A stretch of 11,441 nucleotides of DNA, from the NCBI GenBank assembly GCA_964453855.1, contig CAYVRN010000082.1, positions 1 to 11,441 on the forward strand, written 5' to 3'. The notes beneath the pieces were generated by a model, which was not told the origin of the DNA, did not search any database, and saw only the letters and a program-made list of their open reading frames with translations. Below are positions 1-5,868 of the stretch, piece after piece. A program made the translations under genes and the position numbers. Every line of letters begins with the position of its first letter. The stretch's first letter is position 1. The stretch is from JASMHC01 sp964453855. GTDB taxonomy: Bacteria > Pseudomonadota > Alphaproteobacteria > Rhodobacterales > Rhodobacteraceae.

Positions 1-180
1 GTATTCTCGAAGGAAACTGTTCCGATTTTGGAGTTATTCCGACCGGGTATTTTATCCGCAGGCGAAGACGTCACAAAAGCAGGTCAGTTTTTGGCCCAAG
101 CTTCCGTCCATGCTGCCGAGCACAAAGATCAGCCGCCCATGCAACAGATGGACAGGCCGGAAATGATGAATCAGGATTGA
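1..180 (+). CDS. 3' end of an unrecognised gene (partial)
   Basis: A frame open from the first base of the window runs to a TGA at 178-180, giving 59 C-terminal residues and no start inside the window. The visible part is a mixed helical-looking stretch (ETVPILELFRPGILSAGEDV) followed by a hydrophilic tail rich in Met, Gln and Pro (for example QPPMQQMDRP). I do not recognise the family. It converges on rpsO, whose terminator lies about 150 bp downstream. Support is only the uninterrupted frame touching the window edge and its protein-like composition. The third-position GC bias is weak compared with neighbouring genes. An antisense frame across 71-265 is also open but looks less protein-like. 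It could still be non-coding. Confidence 0.4.
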   Translation, partial: VFSKETVPILELFRPGILSAGEDVTKAGQFLAQASVHAAEHKDQPPMQQMDRPEMMNQD

Positions 181-325
181 GGCTGCTTAAAATGGAAATC
201 AGCTGGAAGAGATAATTCTTAAACCAGCGACTGGTCAAAGTTCCATAGCACAGCGACACGCGCAAACGCGTTGTTATTCCGTTAGCCCGAGATACATTCC
301 AAGCCGCTCAATCAACTTTCCAGGC
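181..325. other. Intergenic spacer between convergent genes
   Basis: This stretch is AT-richer than the surroundings. It holds a short 4-bp inverted repeat (CCAG/CTGG near 223-233) but no U-tract hairpin clear enough to call a terminator for the left gene. I see no tRNA and no gene. The pnp gene often found downstream of rpsO is not here. Confidence 0.5.
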
Positions 326-357
326 AACAAAAAACGCCCAGGGTTTCCCCTGGGCGC
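326..357 (-). terminator. Intrinsic terminator of rpsO
   Basis: On the minus strand, 26 bp after the rpsO stop, a 10-bp stem (GCGCCCAGGG pairing with CCCTGGGCGT, the last pair a G-U) closes a GAAA tetraloop. A run of six T follows at 334-329. GC-rich stem, stable GNRA loop and U-tract are the full set of marks of a Rho-independent terminator. It implies that the rpsO transcript ends here and does not continue into a pnp gene. Confidence 0.93.
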
Positions 358-382
358 TTCTGATCCGAATAGATCGAAATTC

Positions 383-652
383 TTAGCGACGGATACCCAG
401 ACGGCCGATCAGGCTGGTGTAACGGGCTTCCTCTTTTGCTTTCAGATAGTCCAGCAGCTTACGGCGCTGCGCAACCATCATCAGTAGACCGCGACGCGAG
501 TGGTTGTCTTTTTTGTGAGACTTGAAGTGCTCGGTCAGGGTCGCAATGCGCGAGGTCAGGATTGCAACCTGGACTTCCGGCGAACCGGTGTCGCCTTCCT
601 TGGTTGCGAATTCTTTCATCAGGCGTGCTTTTTCTTCAGCAGTAATCGACAT
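383..652 (-). CDS. rpsO: 30S ribosomal protein S15
   Basis: Small-subunit ribosomal protein that binds the central domain of 16S rRNA early in 30S assembly and contributes to a bridge to 23S rRNA. The 89-residue length is exactly usual for bacterial S15. The sequence carries the family core: TGSPEVQVAILTSRI near residues 22-36, HFKSHKKDNHSRRGL near 42-56, and the C-terminal QRRKLLDYLK. The ATG at 652 is set by a strong Shine-Dalgarno (AAAGGAG, 659-665) 6 nt upstream. Upstream lies the RTX-type gene on the same strand, but a candidate promoter just after that gene's stop and a terminator at 326-357 suggest a monocistronic unit. In many bacteria S15 represses its own translation through its leader. 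A short hairpin in this leader (724-737) would fit that, though autoregulation is not shown here. Confidence 0.98.
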   Translation of the reverse strand: MSITAEEKARLMKEFATKEGDTGSPEVQVAILTSRIATLTEHFKSHKKDNHSRRGLLMMVAQRRKLLDYLKAKEEARYTSLIGRLGIRR

Positions 653-723
653 CGGGGTCTCCTTTCAGAGTTTAAGGGTTATGGCACAAGCCGGGATGTC
701 GTCCAGCAGGGCCCGTGGAGAGG

Positions 724-737
724 TCTGCAAAAGCAGA
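724..737 (-). promoter_or_regulatory. Hairpin in the rpsO leader
   Basis: On the minus strand TCTGC-TTTT-GCAGA forms a perfect 5-bp stem with a 4-nt loop. It lies about 70 nt upstream of the rpsO start codon and just downstream of the candidate -10. S15 leaders in several bacterial groups fold into structures bound by S15. Whether this hairpin belongs to such a regulator is inference from position only. Confidence 0.35.
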
Positions 738-743
738 TGCGCG

Positions 744-772
744 CGTATAGGAGATTCTTTTACCGATGGAAA
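744..772 (-). promoter_or_regulatory. Candidate sigma-70 promoter of rpsO
   Basis: On the minus strand TTTCCA (767-772) and TATACG (744-749) are separated by 17 nt. The site begins within 10 bp after the stop of the upstream RTX gene. Expected transcription start is near 737, giving a leader of about 85 nt. The -10 is good and the -35 weak, so this is a tentative call. Confidence 0.4.
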
Positions 773-779
773 GGGGAAA

Positions 780-1619
780 TCATCCCGCCATTGGCAGGAC
801 GATGCGGATATGGTCGGCGGTCAACGGCGCGTCGCTGAAGACCTGCACCATCAGATCGCCACCAACATATACATCATGCTGATCTGCGCCGCTGTGGGCA
901 ATGGTGATGGCGCTGTTCGTGTCTGAAAGGCGCACCTCGATCAGGTCGTAGTCCGTGTCGAAATCGGTGACAGTAACAGGTGCGCCATTCTCGATCCAGT
1001 CGCCGACCATCACAGTGTCATATCCCGCACCAGTCGAGACGATATCCAGCCCGCCCGCGATTAACGTGTCGTTGCCATGGCCGCCGTTCAGGTAATCGCT
1101 GTCGCTGCCGTCATCGTGCCCGTCTAATAGATCGTTTCCAGCACCGTCGTTCAGCACATCGTGTCCCGAGCCACCCTGCAAGGTGTCATCGCCCAGACTG
1201 CCTTCAAGACTGTCATCGCCGTCATCGCCACTCAGCGCATCATTGGCGCCCCCGCCAACGAGTGAGTCGTCGCCAAAACCGCCGCCCAAAGCATCGTCGC
1301 CGTTCTGGCCAAATAGCGTGTCGTTCCCGTCTTCTCCCAGCATTACATCCCCATCGTCCCCGCCATAAAGCCGGTCATCCCCGTCGCCGCCGCCAAGGGT
1401 GTCGGTATCGTCATGGCCGAACAGCATGTCGTGGCCGTCCCCGCCGGAAAGCAGGTCGTTGCCTTCGTATCCGCCGATCTGGTCGTCTGTGTCGTCGCCT
1501 GTCAGTGTATCGTTGCCTTCATCGCCTTCGATGATGCCGCTGCCGGATAATTCACCCAGTCCGGCAAGCGCGGCAGCGCCAACGACCAACAGGCCGAATA
1601 GTCCTGCAAGTGGCAGCAT
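780..1619 (-). CDS. RTX-repeat calcium-binding protein with N-terminal membrane segment
   Basis: A 279-residue acidic protein. Residues 2-21 are a single hydrophobic segment (LPLAGLFGLLVVGAAALAGL) that could be a membrane anchor or uncleaved export signal. Residues about 31-186 are some 17 consecutive glycine/aspartate nonapeptides of the form GGxGxDxLx, the RTX (hemolysin-type) motif. These are known to fold into a parallel beta-roll that binds Ca2+ outside the cell. Residues about 187-279 are a non-repeat cap with the pattern TDFDTDYDLIEV and a terminal LTADHIRIV. I recall similar caps on small Roseobacter calcium-binding proteins. No lipase, protease or toxin domain is present. Start ATG at 1619 is preceded by a purine-rich AAAGGGGAA. 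RTX proteins are usually exported by type I secretion through a C-terminal signal. No such transporter is in the window, and the N-terminal segment argues against that route. Substrate and role are unknown. Confidence 0.88.
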   Translation of the reverse strand: MLPLAGLFGLLVVGAAALAGLGELSGSGIIEGDEGNDTLTGDDTDDQIGGYEGNDLLSGGDGHDMLFGHDDTDTLGGGDGDDRLYGGDDGDVMLGEDGNDTLFGQNGDDALGGGFGDDSLVGGGANDALSGDDGDDSLEGSLGDDTLQGGSGHDVLNDGAGNDLLDGHDDGSDSDYLNGGHGNDTLIAGGLDIVSTGAGYDTVMVGDWIENGAPVTVTDFDTDYDLIEVRLSDTNSAITIAHSGADQHDVYVGGDLMVQVFSDAPLTADHIRIVLPMAG

Positions 1620-1643
1620 GGTGTTCCCCTTTTCCCGCTTTGA

Positions 1644-1672
1644 GTATGAGGGAAAGAAGGATGAAAACTCAA
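1644..1672 (-). promoter_or_regulatory. Candidate promoter of the RTX-type gene
   Basis: On the minus strand TTGAGT (1667-1672) and TCATAC (1644-1649) are 17 nt apart, about 25 bp upstream of the ATG. The surrounding spacer is AT-rich. This is a moderate match to the sigma-70 consensus and is not confirmed by anything else. Confidence 0.3.
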
Positions 1673-1749
1673 TAAAATCTATAACTTAGAGTTAATTCGG
1701 GGTTTCGGAAGTGACCTTTATTTTACTAAAATCAGATAGGAACCCGTGT

Positions 1750-2256
1750 TTAAAACCAAAGTTCGGGTTGCTGTGCGTAGGCAATATAAAGCGGGTGTTT
1801 CGGATGCCCTGCCTTGCTAAGCCCCAAGTGAAAAACAGGTAACCCAGTGTCGCGGAGCAGGGTTTCAACGGCCGCGCCGCGTTTGAGGTGTTCGCCGTGA
1901 GTGCCCCATGCCGCCACGATTTGATCCGCCCACTCGCAAGCTTCGCGTATGGCGTTGTCGTTCTCGGAACCAACAGGATCAGGAGCCTTGCGCATCTTGC
2001 GCGGGTCAGTATCGCGCCAAGCAAAAATGTTCGTAACACTGAACGCCCCGAACCCCAAAGCCCGTGCCCGGCGTTCGCAGCGCTCTACGGTCGGGTCGTT
2101 CTGAACCTCGGTCGCGGTCGACGGGTTGAGCATCACAAACGCCGCCTTCCGCCCCACTGGGTCCCAAATTCGGGTGAGGGAATATCGGTACTTTTCGCAG
2201 TCGGAATAAACCGCGGTCGAGTGGGCATCGCCCTTCTGGTGAGTGCGCGTGATCAT
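1750..2256 (-). CDS. DUF1643 family protein
   Basis: A 168-residue soluble protein of unknown function. The DUF1643 signature is plain: YRYSLTRIWD (residues 23-32), FVMLNPSTA followed by NDPTVERCERRA, then VTNIFAWRDTDP. A later WADQIVAAWG and a C-terminal GHPKHPLYI also fit. Length is typical of the family. I place the start at the ATG at 2256 because the family usually begins just before this point (MITRTH). The frame continues upstream to a TTG at 2325, but a -10-like TACAAT (2284-2289, minus strand) lies between the two. No strong Shine-Dalgarno is visible at either start. It is flanked by an RTX-type gene and truB on the same strand, without obvious co-transcription. The family is scattered among bacteria and phages and has no established reaction, so I assign none. 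Confidence 0.85.
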   Translation of the reverse strand: MITRTHQKGDAHSTAVYSDCEKYRYSLTRIWDPVGRKAAFVMLNPSTATEVQNDPTVERCERRARALGFGAFSVTNIFAWRDTDPRKMRKAPDPVGSENDNAIREACEWADQIVAAWGTHGEHLKRGAAVETLLRDTGLPVFHLGLSKAGHPKHPLYIAYAQQPELWF

Positions 2257-2448
2257 GGAAGTGTTTTGAGGGGATTTGCGGAAATTGTACAGGGGAACGG
2301 TGCGGATGCCCTTTTGCGCGGACAAAAAGTGTAGGCCGCTGCTTATGACGGCGAGAGTAAAAATTCATGCTAAAATAGTTTGCGGGAATAAAATGTTCAT
2401 CCGTGGCGTTGAGACGCCATGAAAGGCACAGGTGCTCGCGCTTTATCA

Positions 2449-2503
2449 CTGCCGCTTTCGCGAAAATGAAAGAATTACCCCACAAACACCTTGCTCGGGT
2501 GCA
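2449..2503. repeat. Left copy of the 55-bp repeat flanking the N gap
   Basis: Base-for-base identical to 2604-2658. It contains the same last codons and stop of truB (HPSKVFVG then TAA on the minus strand), cut off at the N run. A second isolated truB tail next to the real one is best explained as contig-end overlap. Confidence 0.95.
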
Positions 2504-2603
2504 NNNNNNNNNNNNNNNNNNNNNNNNNNNNNNNNNNNNNNNNNNNNNNNNNNNNNNNNNNNNNNNNNNNNNNNNNNNNNNNNNNNNNNNNNNNNNNNNN
2601 NNN
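2504..2603. other. Assembly gap of exactly 100 N
   Basis: A run of 100 unknown bases, a common default for gaps of unknown size. The identical 55-bp sequence on each side suggests that two contigs overlapping by 55 bp were scaffolded and not merged. The gap then probably contains no missing DNA. Confidence 0.95.
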
Positions 2604-2658
2604 CTGCCGCTTTCGCGAAAATGAAAGAATTACCCCACAAACACCTTGCTCGGGTGCA
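2604..2658. repeat. Right copy of the 55-bp repeat flanking the N gap
   Basis: Identical to 2449-2503. This copy is continuous with the rest of truB and supplies its true C-terminus and TAA (2630-2632). Confidence 0.95.
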
Positions 2659-3538
2659 GCTCGCCCCCCTTGAACCGGCCGATCGCTACGGCGTGGCCGT
2701 CCAAACTCGCCCAACACTCGTCGCCGTACTCAACCTCGTCCTTCGGGAAGGCGATGCCGGGGTTGCCGTTGCGTAGTTTGGTGGCACCTTCGACGGTGGT
2801 GGTCACCTCGGGCAGGTCATCCAGACCAACTTCCAGCGCCAACAGATGTTCGTCCAGTTCCGGTTGTTTCGCCAAGCGGTCGATCTCTTCAACGCTTATC
2901 CCGTCGGTGGCTTCAAACGGTCCCGACCAGACGCGGCGCAGCCATTCGACGTGACCGTTGCAGCCCAGTGCAGCGCCCAGATCGCGGGCGATCGAGCGGA
3001 CATAGCCGCCCTTGCCACACACCATCTCAAGCAGCACATGATCGTTGTCCGGGCGGTCCAGCATGACCAGCGATTCAACAAACAACGGCCGCGCGGCGAT
3101 TTCGAAATCCTCGTCGTCTCGGGCAAGCTTATAGGCCCGCTGGCCGTCGATCTTCACCGCCGAGAACTTGGGCGGCACTTGCATGATGTCGCCGATAAAG
3201 GCGTTCAGGTTTTCTTTTATCTGATCGTCCGACGGGCGCGTAGTGCTTTCCGCAATCACCTCGCCTTCGGCGTCGTCGGTGTTGGTGGCTTGTCCCAGAC
3301 GCACCGAGAACTCGTAGCACTTTAACGCGTCGGTGATATAGGGCACGGTCTTGGTGGCCTCGCCCAAGGCTACGGCCAGAACGCCCGTTGCTTCAGGGTC
3401 CAAGGTACCTGCGTGACCAGCCTTGGCCGCCCCCAAAGCCCAACGGACCTTGTTGACCACTGCGGTCGAGGTCATGCCCGCCGGTTTGTCCACCACCAGC
3501 CAGCCTGAAATGTCGCGTCCTTTGCGTTTGCGTCCCAT
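2630..3538 (-). CDS. truB: tRNA pseudouridine(55) synthase
   Basis: Converts U55 in the T-psi-C loop of tRNAs to pseudouridine in the cytoplasm. The 302-residue protein has the TruB hallmarks in order. These are GWLVVDKPAGMTST (12-25), then KAGHAGTLDPEATGVL with the catalytic Asp at D47, YEFSVRLGQATNTDDAEG, VPPKFSAVKIDGQRAYKLAR, and GGYVRSIARDLG. The C-terminal part ends in a PUA-like segment (GNPGIAFP to ELHPSKVFVG). Start ATG 3538 has a good Shine-Dalgarno (AAGGGG). Length is normal, so the gene is complete despite the nearby gap. A candidate promoter lies 31-59 bp upstream, and the gene diverges from the EamA-type exporter. truB normally follows rbfA directly, but here an opposite-strand gene separates them. 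Confidence 0.98.
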   Translation of the reverse strand: MGRKRKGRDISGWLVVDKPAGMTSTAVVNKVRWALGAAKAGHAGTLDPEATGVLAVALGEATKTVPYITDALKCYEFSVRLGQATNTDDAEGEVIAESTTRPSDDQIKENLNAFIGDIMQVPPKFSAVKIDGQRAYKLARDDEDFEIAARPLFVESLVMLDRPDNDHVLLEMVCGKGGYVRSIARDLGAALGCNGHVEWLRRVWSGPFEATDGISVEEIDRLAKQPELDEHLLALEVGLDDLPEVTTTVEGATKLRNGNPGIAFPKDEVEYGDECWASLDGHAVAIGRFKGGELHPSKVFVG

Positions 3539-3568
3539 GGATGCCCCTTGCGTTCGTCTAAGGGCGGC

Positions 3569-3597
3569 GGGGTAGCGCAGGACGGGCAGGCGGTCAA
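3569..3597 (-). promoter_or_regulatory. Candidate sigma-70 promoter of truB
   Basis: On the minus strand TTGACC (3592-3597) and TACCCC (3569-3574) are separated by 17 nt. A strong TTGAC-type -35 with a degenerate -10 is common in alphaproteobacterial housekeeping promoters. The leader would be about 25 nt. It supports transcription of truB independent of rbfA. Confidence 0.5.
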
Positions 3598-3671
3598 TCG
3601 GGCGCGTGTCGCAAACGTGTCAGACGGGGCGGAAATCCGGTGGTTAACGGGTCAAAACGACAGGAGTAATC

Positions 3672-4559
3672 ATGCAACAACGACCCGGACCGATTGATAT
3701 GCTGATGGGCGTTGCCGTGGCGCTGGTCTGGGGCATGGGGCTGGTGTTTGCCAAGGCGGCCATTGCGCATTTCCCGCCGATCCTGTTGATGTCGCTTCGG
3801 TTTACTGTAACGGCGCTGGCGCTGGTTTGGTTTGTGAAGCCGCCCAAGGGGCAAATGTGGGCGCTGTTTTGGGTGGCGATTGTCTCGGCGGCGATCCAGT
3901 ACAGTCTTACATTCACGGGACTTAAAGGGCTGGACGCAGGCGTGACCGCCCTGATCGTCCAACTCGAGGTGCCGTTTCTGACCCTTCTGGGCGCGTTGCT
4001 GCTGAAAGAGGCGACTGGTTTAAAGAAGTGGCTGGGCATCGCCATGGCCTTTTGCGGTGTGGCCGTGATTGTCGGAACCCCCAGCGTTATTGTAGCTTGG
4101 GGTTCGGTGGCGCTGGTCGTCAGTGGGTGTTTCATCTGGGCGCTAGGTCAGATCATGGTGCGCCGTCTGAACGACATCAGCGGGTTGACCGTGACCGCTT
4201 GGGTCGCGGTGTTTGCTGCGCCGCAACTATTCGTCATGTCGCTGATCTTTGAAAGCGGTCACATCGAGGCCGTGCGCAGCGCGGGCTTGGTCGTGTGGGC
4301 GGCGGTGGCCTATCTGGGGCTGATCATGACCGCTTTGGGCTATGGTCTGTGGTATTCGCTGATCCGGCGGTATCCGGTGTCGCAGGTGGCGCCGTTTCTG
4401 CTGCTGCTTCCGGTATGCTCGGTCGTGGGCGGCGTGCTGTTTCTTGGCGAGACACTGGATTGGCGCACGCTTTTGGGTGGCGCGATTGTGATCGCGGGCG
4501 TTGCGGTGATCATCGTAGAGCGTCCGGTCAAGCCGGTGCCAACCGAGATGGGGGTCTAG
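3672..4559 (+). CDS. EamA/DMT-family inner-membrane transporter
   Basis: A 295-residue very hydrophobic protein with about ten membrane helices arranged as two tandem EamA domains (roughly 8-138 and 150-283). This is the drug/metabolite transporter layout. Features seen are the opening VALVWGMGLVFAKAAI, PPILLMSLRF, an end-of-repeat LLKEATGLKKWLGIAMAFCGVA, and the matching LFLGETLDWRTLLGGAIVIAG in the second half. Proteins of this type export amino acids or other small metabolites. The sequence recalls the E. coli EamA (O-acetylserine/cysteine exporter) branch, but substrate cannot be read from sequence. Start ATG 3672 has an AGGAG 7 nt upstream. The gene is divergent from truB, and its TAG (4557-4559) directly abuts the rbfA stop on the other strand. 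Confidence 0.92.
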   Translation: MQQRPGPIDMLMGVAVALVWGMGLVFAKAAIAHFPPILLMSLRFTVTALALVWFVKPPKGQMWALFWVAIVSAAIQYSLTFTGLKGLDAGVTALIVQLEVPFLTLLGALLLKEATGLKKWLGIAMAFCGVAVIVGTPSVIVAWGSVALVVSGCFIWALGQIMVRRLNDISGLTVTAWVAVFAAPQLFVMSLIFESGHIEAVRSAGLVVWAAVAYLGLIMTALGYGLWYSLIRRYPVSQVAPFLLLLPVCSVVGGVLFLGETLDWRTLLGGAIVIAGVAVIIVERPVKPVPTEMGV

Positions 4560-4970
4560 TTACTCTTCTTCGTCGCTGTGCGACACGTCTCGCTGAACGG
4601 TTTCGTCGCTGAACAGGCGGCGGGTCTCGTCCATCCGGTCAAAGGTTTCATCCAGCCGGAAACGCAGATCAGGCGTATACTTCAGACCGACCTTCTTGCC
4701 AATGATCCGACGCAGCTCGTTTTTGTTGCGCGCCAAAAGCCCCACTACATCGTCCGAGCCTTTGCCGCCCAAAGGGCAAACATAGGCGGTGGCGATTTTT
4801 AGATCGGGCGACGTGGTCACCTCGCCTACGGTGATCGACATCGCGTTCAGTTCGGGGTCGTGGATATCGCCCCGCATCAAAATTTCAGAAAGCGAGCGGC
4901 GGATCACTTCACCGACGCGAAGCTGACGTTGCGAGGGGCCGGAGCCTTGGTGGAATTTATTCTTTGCCAT
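4560..4970 (-). CDS. rbfA: 30S ribosome-binding factor A
   Basis: Assembly factor with a KH-type fold that binds the pre-30S subunit and is needed for late 16S rRNA maturation, particularly at low temperature. The 136-residue protein shows RQLRVGEVIRRSLSEIL (about 14-30), then the strand MSITVGEVTTSPDLKIATAYV, the helix-turn RRIIGKKVGLKYTPDLRF and a C-terminal FDRMDETRRLF, with an acidic tail DEEE. I choose the ATG at 4970 (MAKNKFHQG) because related proteins begin there. A longer version would need a TTG at 5006 with no ribosome site. A GAAAGG sits about 15 nt upstream of the ATG, a rather long spacing. The gene diverges from dapB and converges with the exporter gene. Confidence 0.95.
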   Translation of the reverse strand: MAKNKFHQGSGPSQRQLRVGEVIRRSLSEILMRGDIHDPELNAMSITVGEVTTSPDLKIATAYVCPLGGKGSDDVVGLLARNKNELRRIIGKKVGLKYTPDLRFRLDETFDRMDETRRLFSDETVQRDVSHSDEEE

Positions 4971-4999
4971 AGGCGGGGCAATACGCCTTTCATCAGGCT

Positions 5000-5028
5000 T
5001 TGCCAAGTATCGACGGTTGGTCTATGCA
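5000..5028 (+). promoter_or_regulatory. Candidate sigma-70 promoter of dapB
   Basis: TTGCCA (5000-5005) and TATGCA (5023-5028) are spaced by 17 nt in the 85-bp divergent spacer between rbfA and dapB. Expected start of transcription is near 5035, leaving a leader of about 20 nt with the ribosome site. A 10-bp palindrome ATTTCGAAAT (5036-5045) lies at this point and could be an operator, though nothing else supports that. Confidence 0.5.
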
Positions 5029-5055
5029 GACTGCGATTTCGAAATGGAGACGAAA

Positions 5056-5865
5056 ATGAGCGAATTGCCGGGAATCGTGGTGACTGGGGCGTCGGGACGC
5101 ATGGGGCAGATGCTGTGCAAAACTGTCTTGGCCAGTGACAAGGCGCGGCTCGTGGGGGCAATCGAGCGTTCGGGTCATGACTGGATTGGCCGGGATCTCG
5201 GCGAGATGATGGGCGGCACTGCGAATGGTATTGTCGTGTCCGACGATCCGCTTGAGGTATTCGCCAAAGCGCAGGCGGTCATCGACTTTACGGCGCCTGC
5301 GGCAACGGTCGCTTTCGCAGAACTGGCGGCGCAGGCACGGGCGGTACATGTGATTGGCACCACCGGCATGAGCGACGATGACCTGCGTAAATTGAAAGCG
5401 GCATCACACCATGCGGTGATCGTACGGGCCGGCAATATGAGCCTTGGGGTGAATCTGTTGACATTGCTTACCAAAAAAGTCGCGGCGGCGCTGGACGAAG
5501 ATTATGACATTGAGATCATCGAAGCGCACCACAACCAAAAGGTCGATGCGCCGTCCGGCACGGCCTTAATGCTGGGAGAGGCTGCGGCCGAAGGTCGTGG
5601 TGTATCGCTGAAAGACGTCGAAGATCGTGCCCGCGATGGAATCACCGGCGCGCGTGGGCGCGGAGCCATCGGGTTCCACGCCATTCGAGGCGGAGACATT
5701 GTGGGCGAACATGATGTGATGTTTGCAGCAGCCGGCGAGCGGATCATCCTGCGCCATGTGGCCAGCGATCGCTCGGTTTTTGCGCGCGGCGCGCTTAAGG
5801 CGGCCCTTTGGGGGCAGGATCAACGTCCGGGCGAATATGACATGGTAGATGTTCTGGGGCTTTAA
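5056..5865 (+). CDS. dapB: 4-hydroxy-tetrahydrodipicolinate reductase
   Basis: Cytoplasmic enzyme reducing 4-hydroxy-tetrahydrodipicolinate to tetrahydrodipicolinate with NAD(P)H, a step to diaminopimelate for peptidoglycan and to lysine. The 269-residue protein has the N-terminal Rossmann glycine motif GASGRMG (11-17), VIDFTAP, and VIGTTGMS. AGNMSLGVNLL and the catalytic segment EAHHNQKVDAPSGTA (156-170) follow, with H158/H159 and K162 matching the known active-site positions. GGDIVGEHDV and a DMVDVLGL end complete the family pattern. I start at the ATG at 5056, which has GGAG 6 nt upstream. The frame extends to a TTG at 5017, but that codon lies inside the predicted promoter. A repeat with two hairpins follows the stop and may terminate transcription. 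Confidence 0.98.
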   Translation: MSELPGIVVTGASGRMGQMLCKTVLASDKARLVGAIERSGHDWIGRDLGEMMGGTANGIVVSDDPLEVFAKAQAVIDFTAPAATVAFAELAAQARAVHVIGTTGMSDDDLRKLKAASHHAVIVRAGNMSLGVNLLTLLTKKVAAALDEDYDIEIIEAHHNQKVDAPSGTALMLGEAAAEGRGVSLKDVEDRARDGITGARGRGAIGFHAIRGGDIVGEHDVMFAAAGERIILRHVASDRSVFARGALKAALWGQDQRPGEYDMVDVLGL

Positions 5866-5868
5866 GCC

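Larger units (their letters stand above)
2257..2629. other. Intergenic region upstream of DUF1643, with an assembly gap
   Basis: No gene is supported here. The known sequence includes AT-rich DNA at about 2355-2400 and an inverted repeat TGGCGT-TGAG-ACGCCA (2404-2419) without a following U-tract. It also holds a 10-bp palindrome TTTCGCGAAA (2456-2465) and the N run. If the flanking 55-bp copies are one locus, the true truB-DUF1643 spacer is about 155 bp shorter than shown. Confidence 0.6.

Noticed and set aside
71..265. 64-residue minus-strand frame
   Set aside because: It has no recognisable motif and no ribosome site, and it overlaps the more plausible plus-strand 3' fragment.
980..1534. 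Arg/His-rich 184-residue plus-strand frame
   Set aside because: It is antisense to the RTX repeats. Its composition simply mirrors the GGxGxD codons and has no protein-like character.
1183..1689. Repetitive Ser/Pro-rich plus-strand frames and tandem DNA repeats resembling an array
   Set aside because: The periodicity is 27 bp and in phase with the RTX nonapeptides on the minus strand. There are no spacers, so it is not a CRISPR or a separate gene.
1888..2334. 148-residue plus-strand frame
   Set aside because: It is antisense to DUF1643, whose conserved motifs are clear on the minus strand.
2404..2419. TGGCGT/ACGCCA hairpin as terminator of truB
   Set aside because: The stem is only 6 bp, and no U-tract follows on either strand. 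It also lies well over 200 bp from the truB stop as assembled.
2449..2658. Direct repeats as insertion-sequence target duplication or a duplicated truB tail
   Set aside because: The repeat is 55 bp, far longer than usual target duplications, and abuts a 100-N scaffold gap exactly. Contig overlap explains it better.
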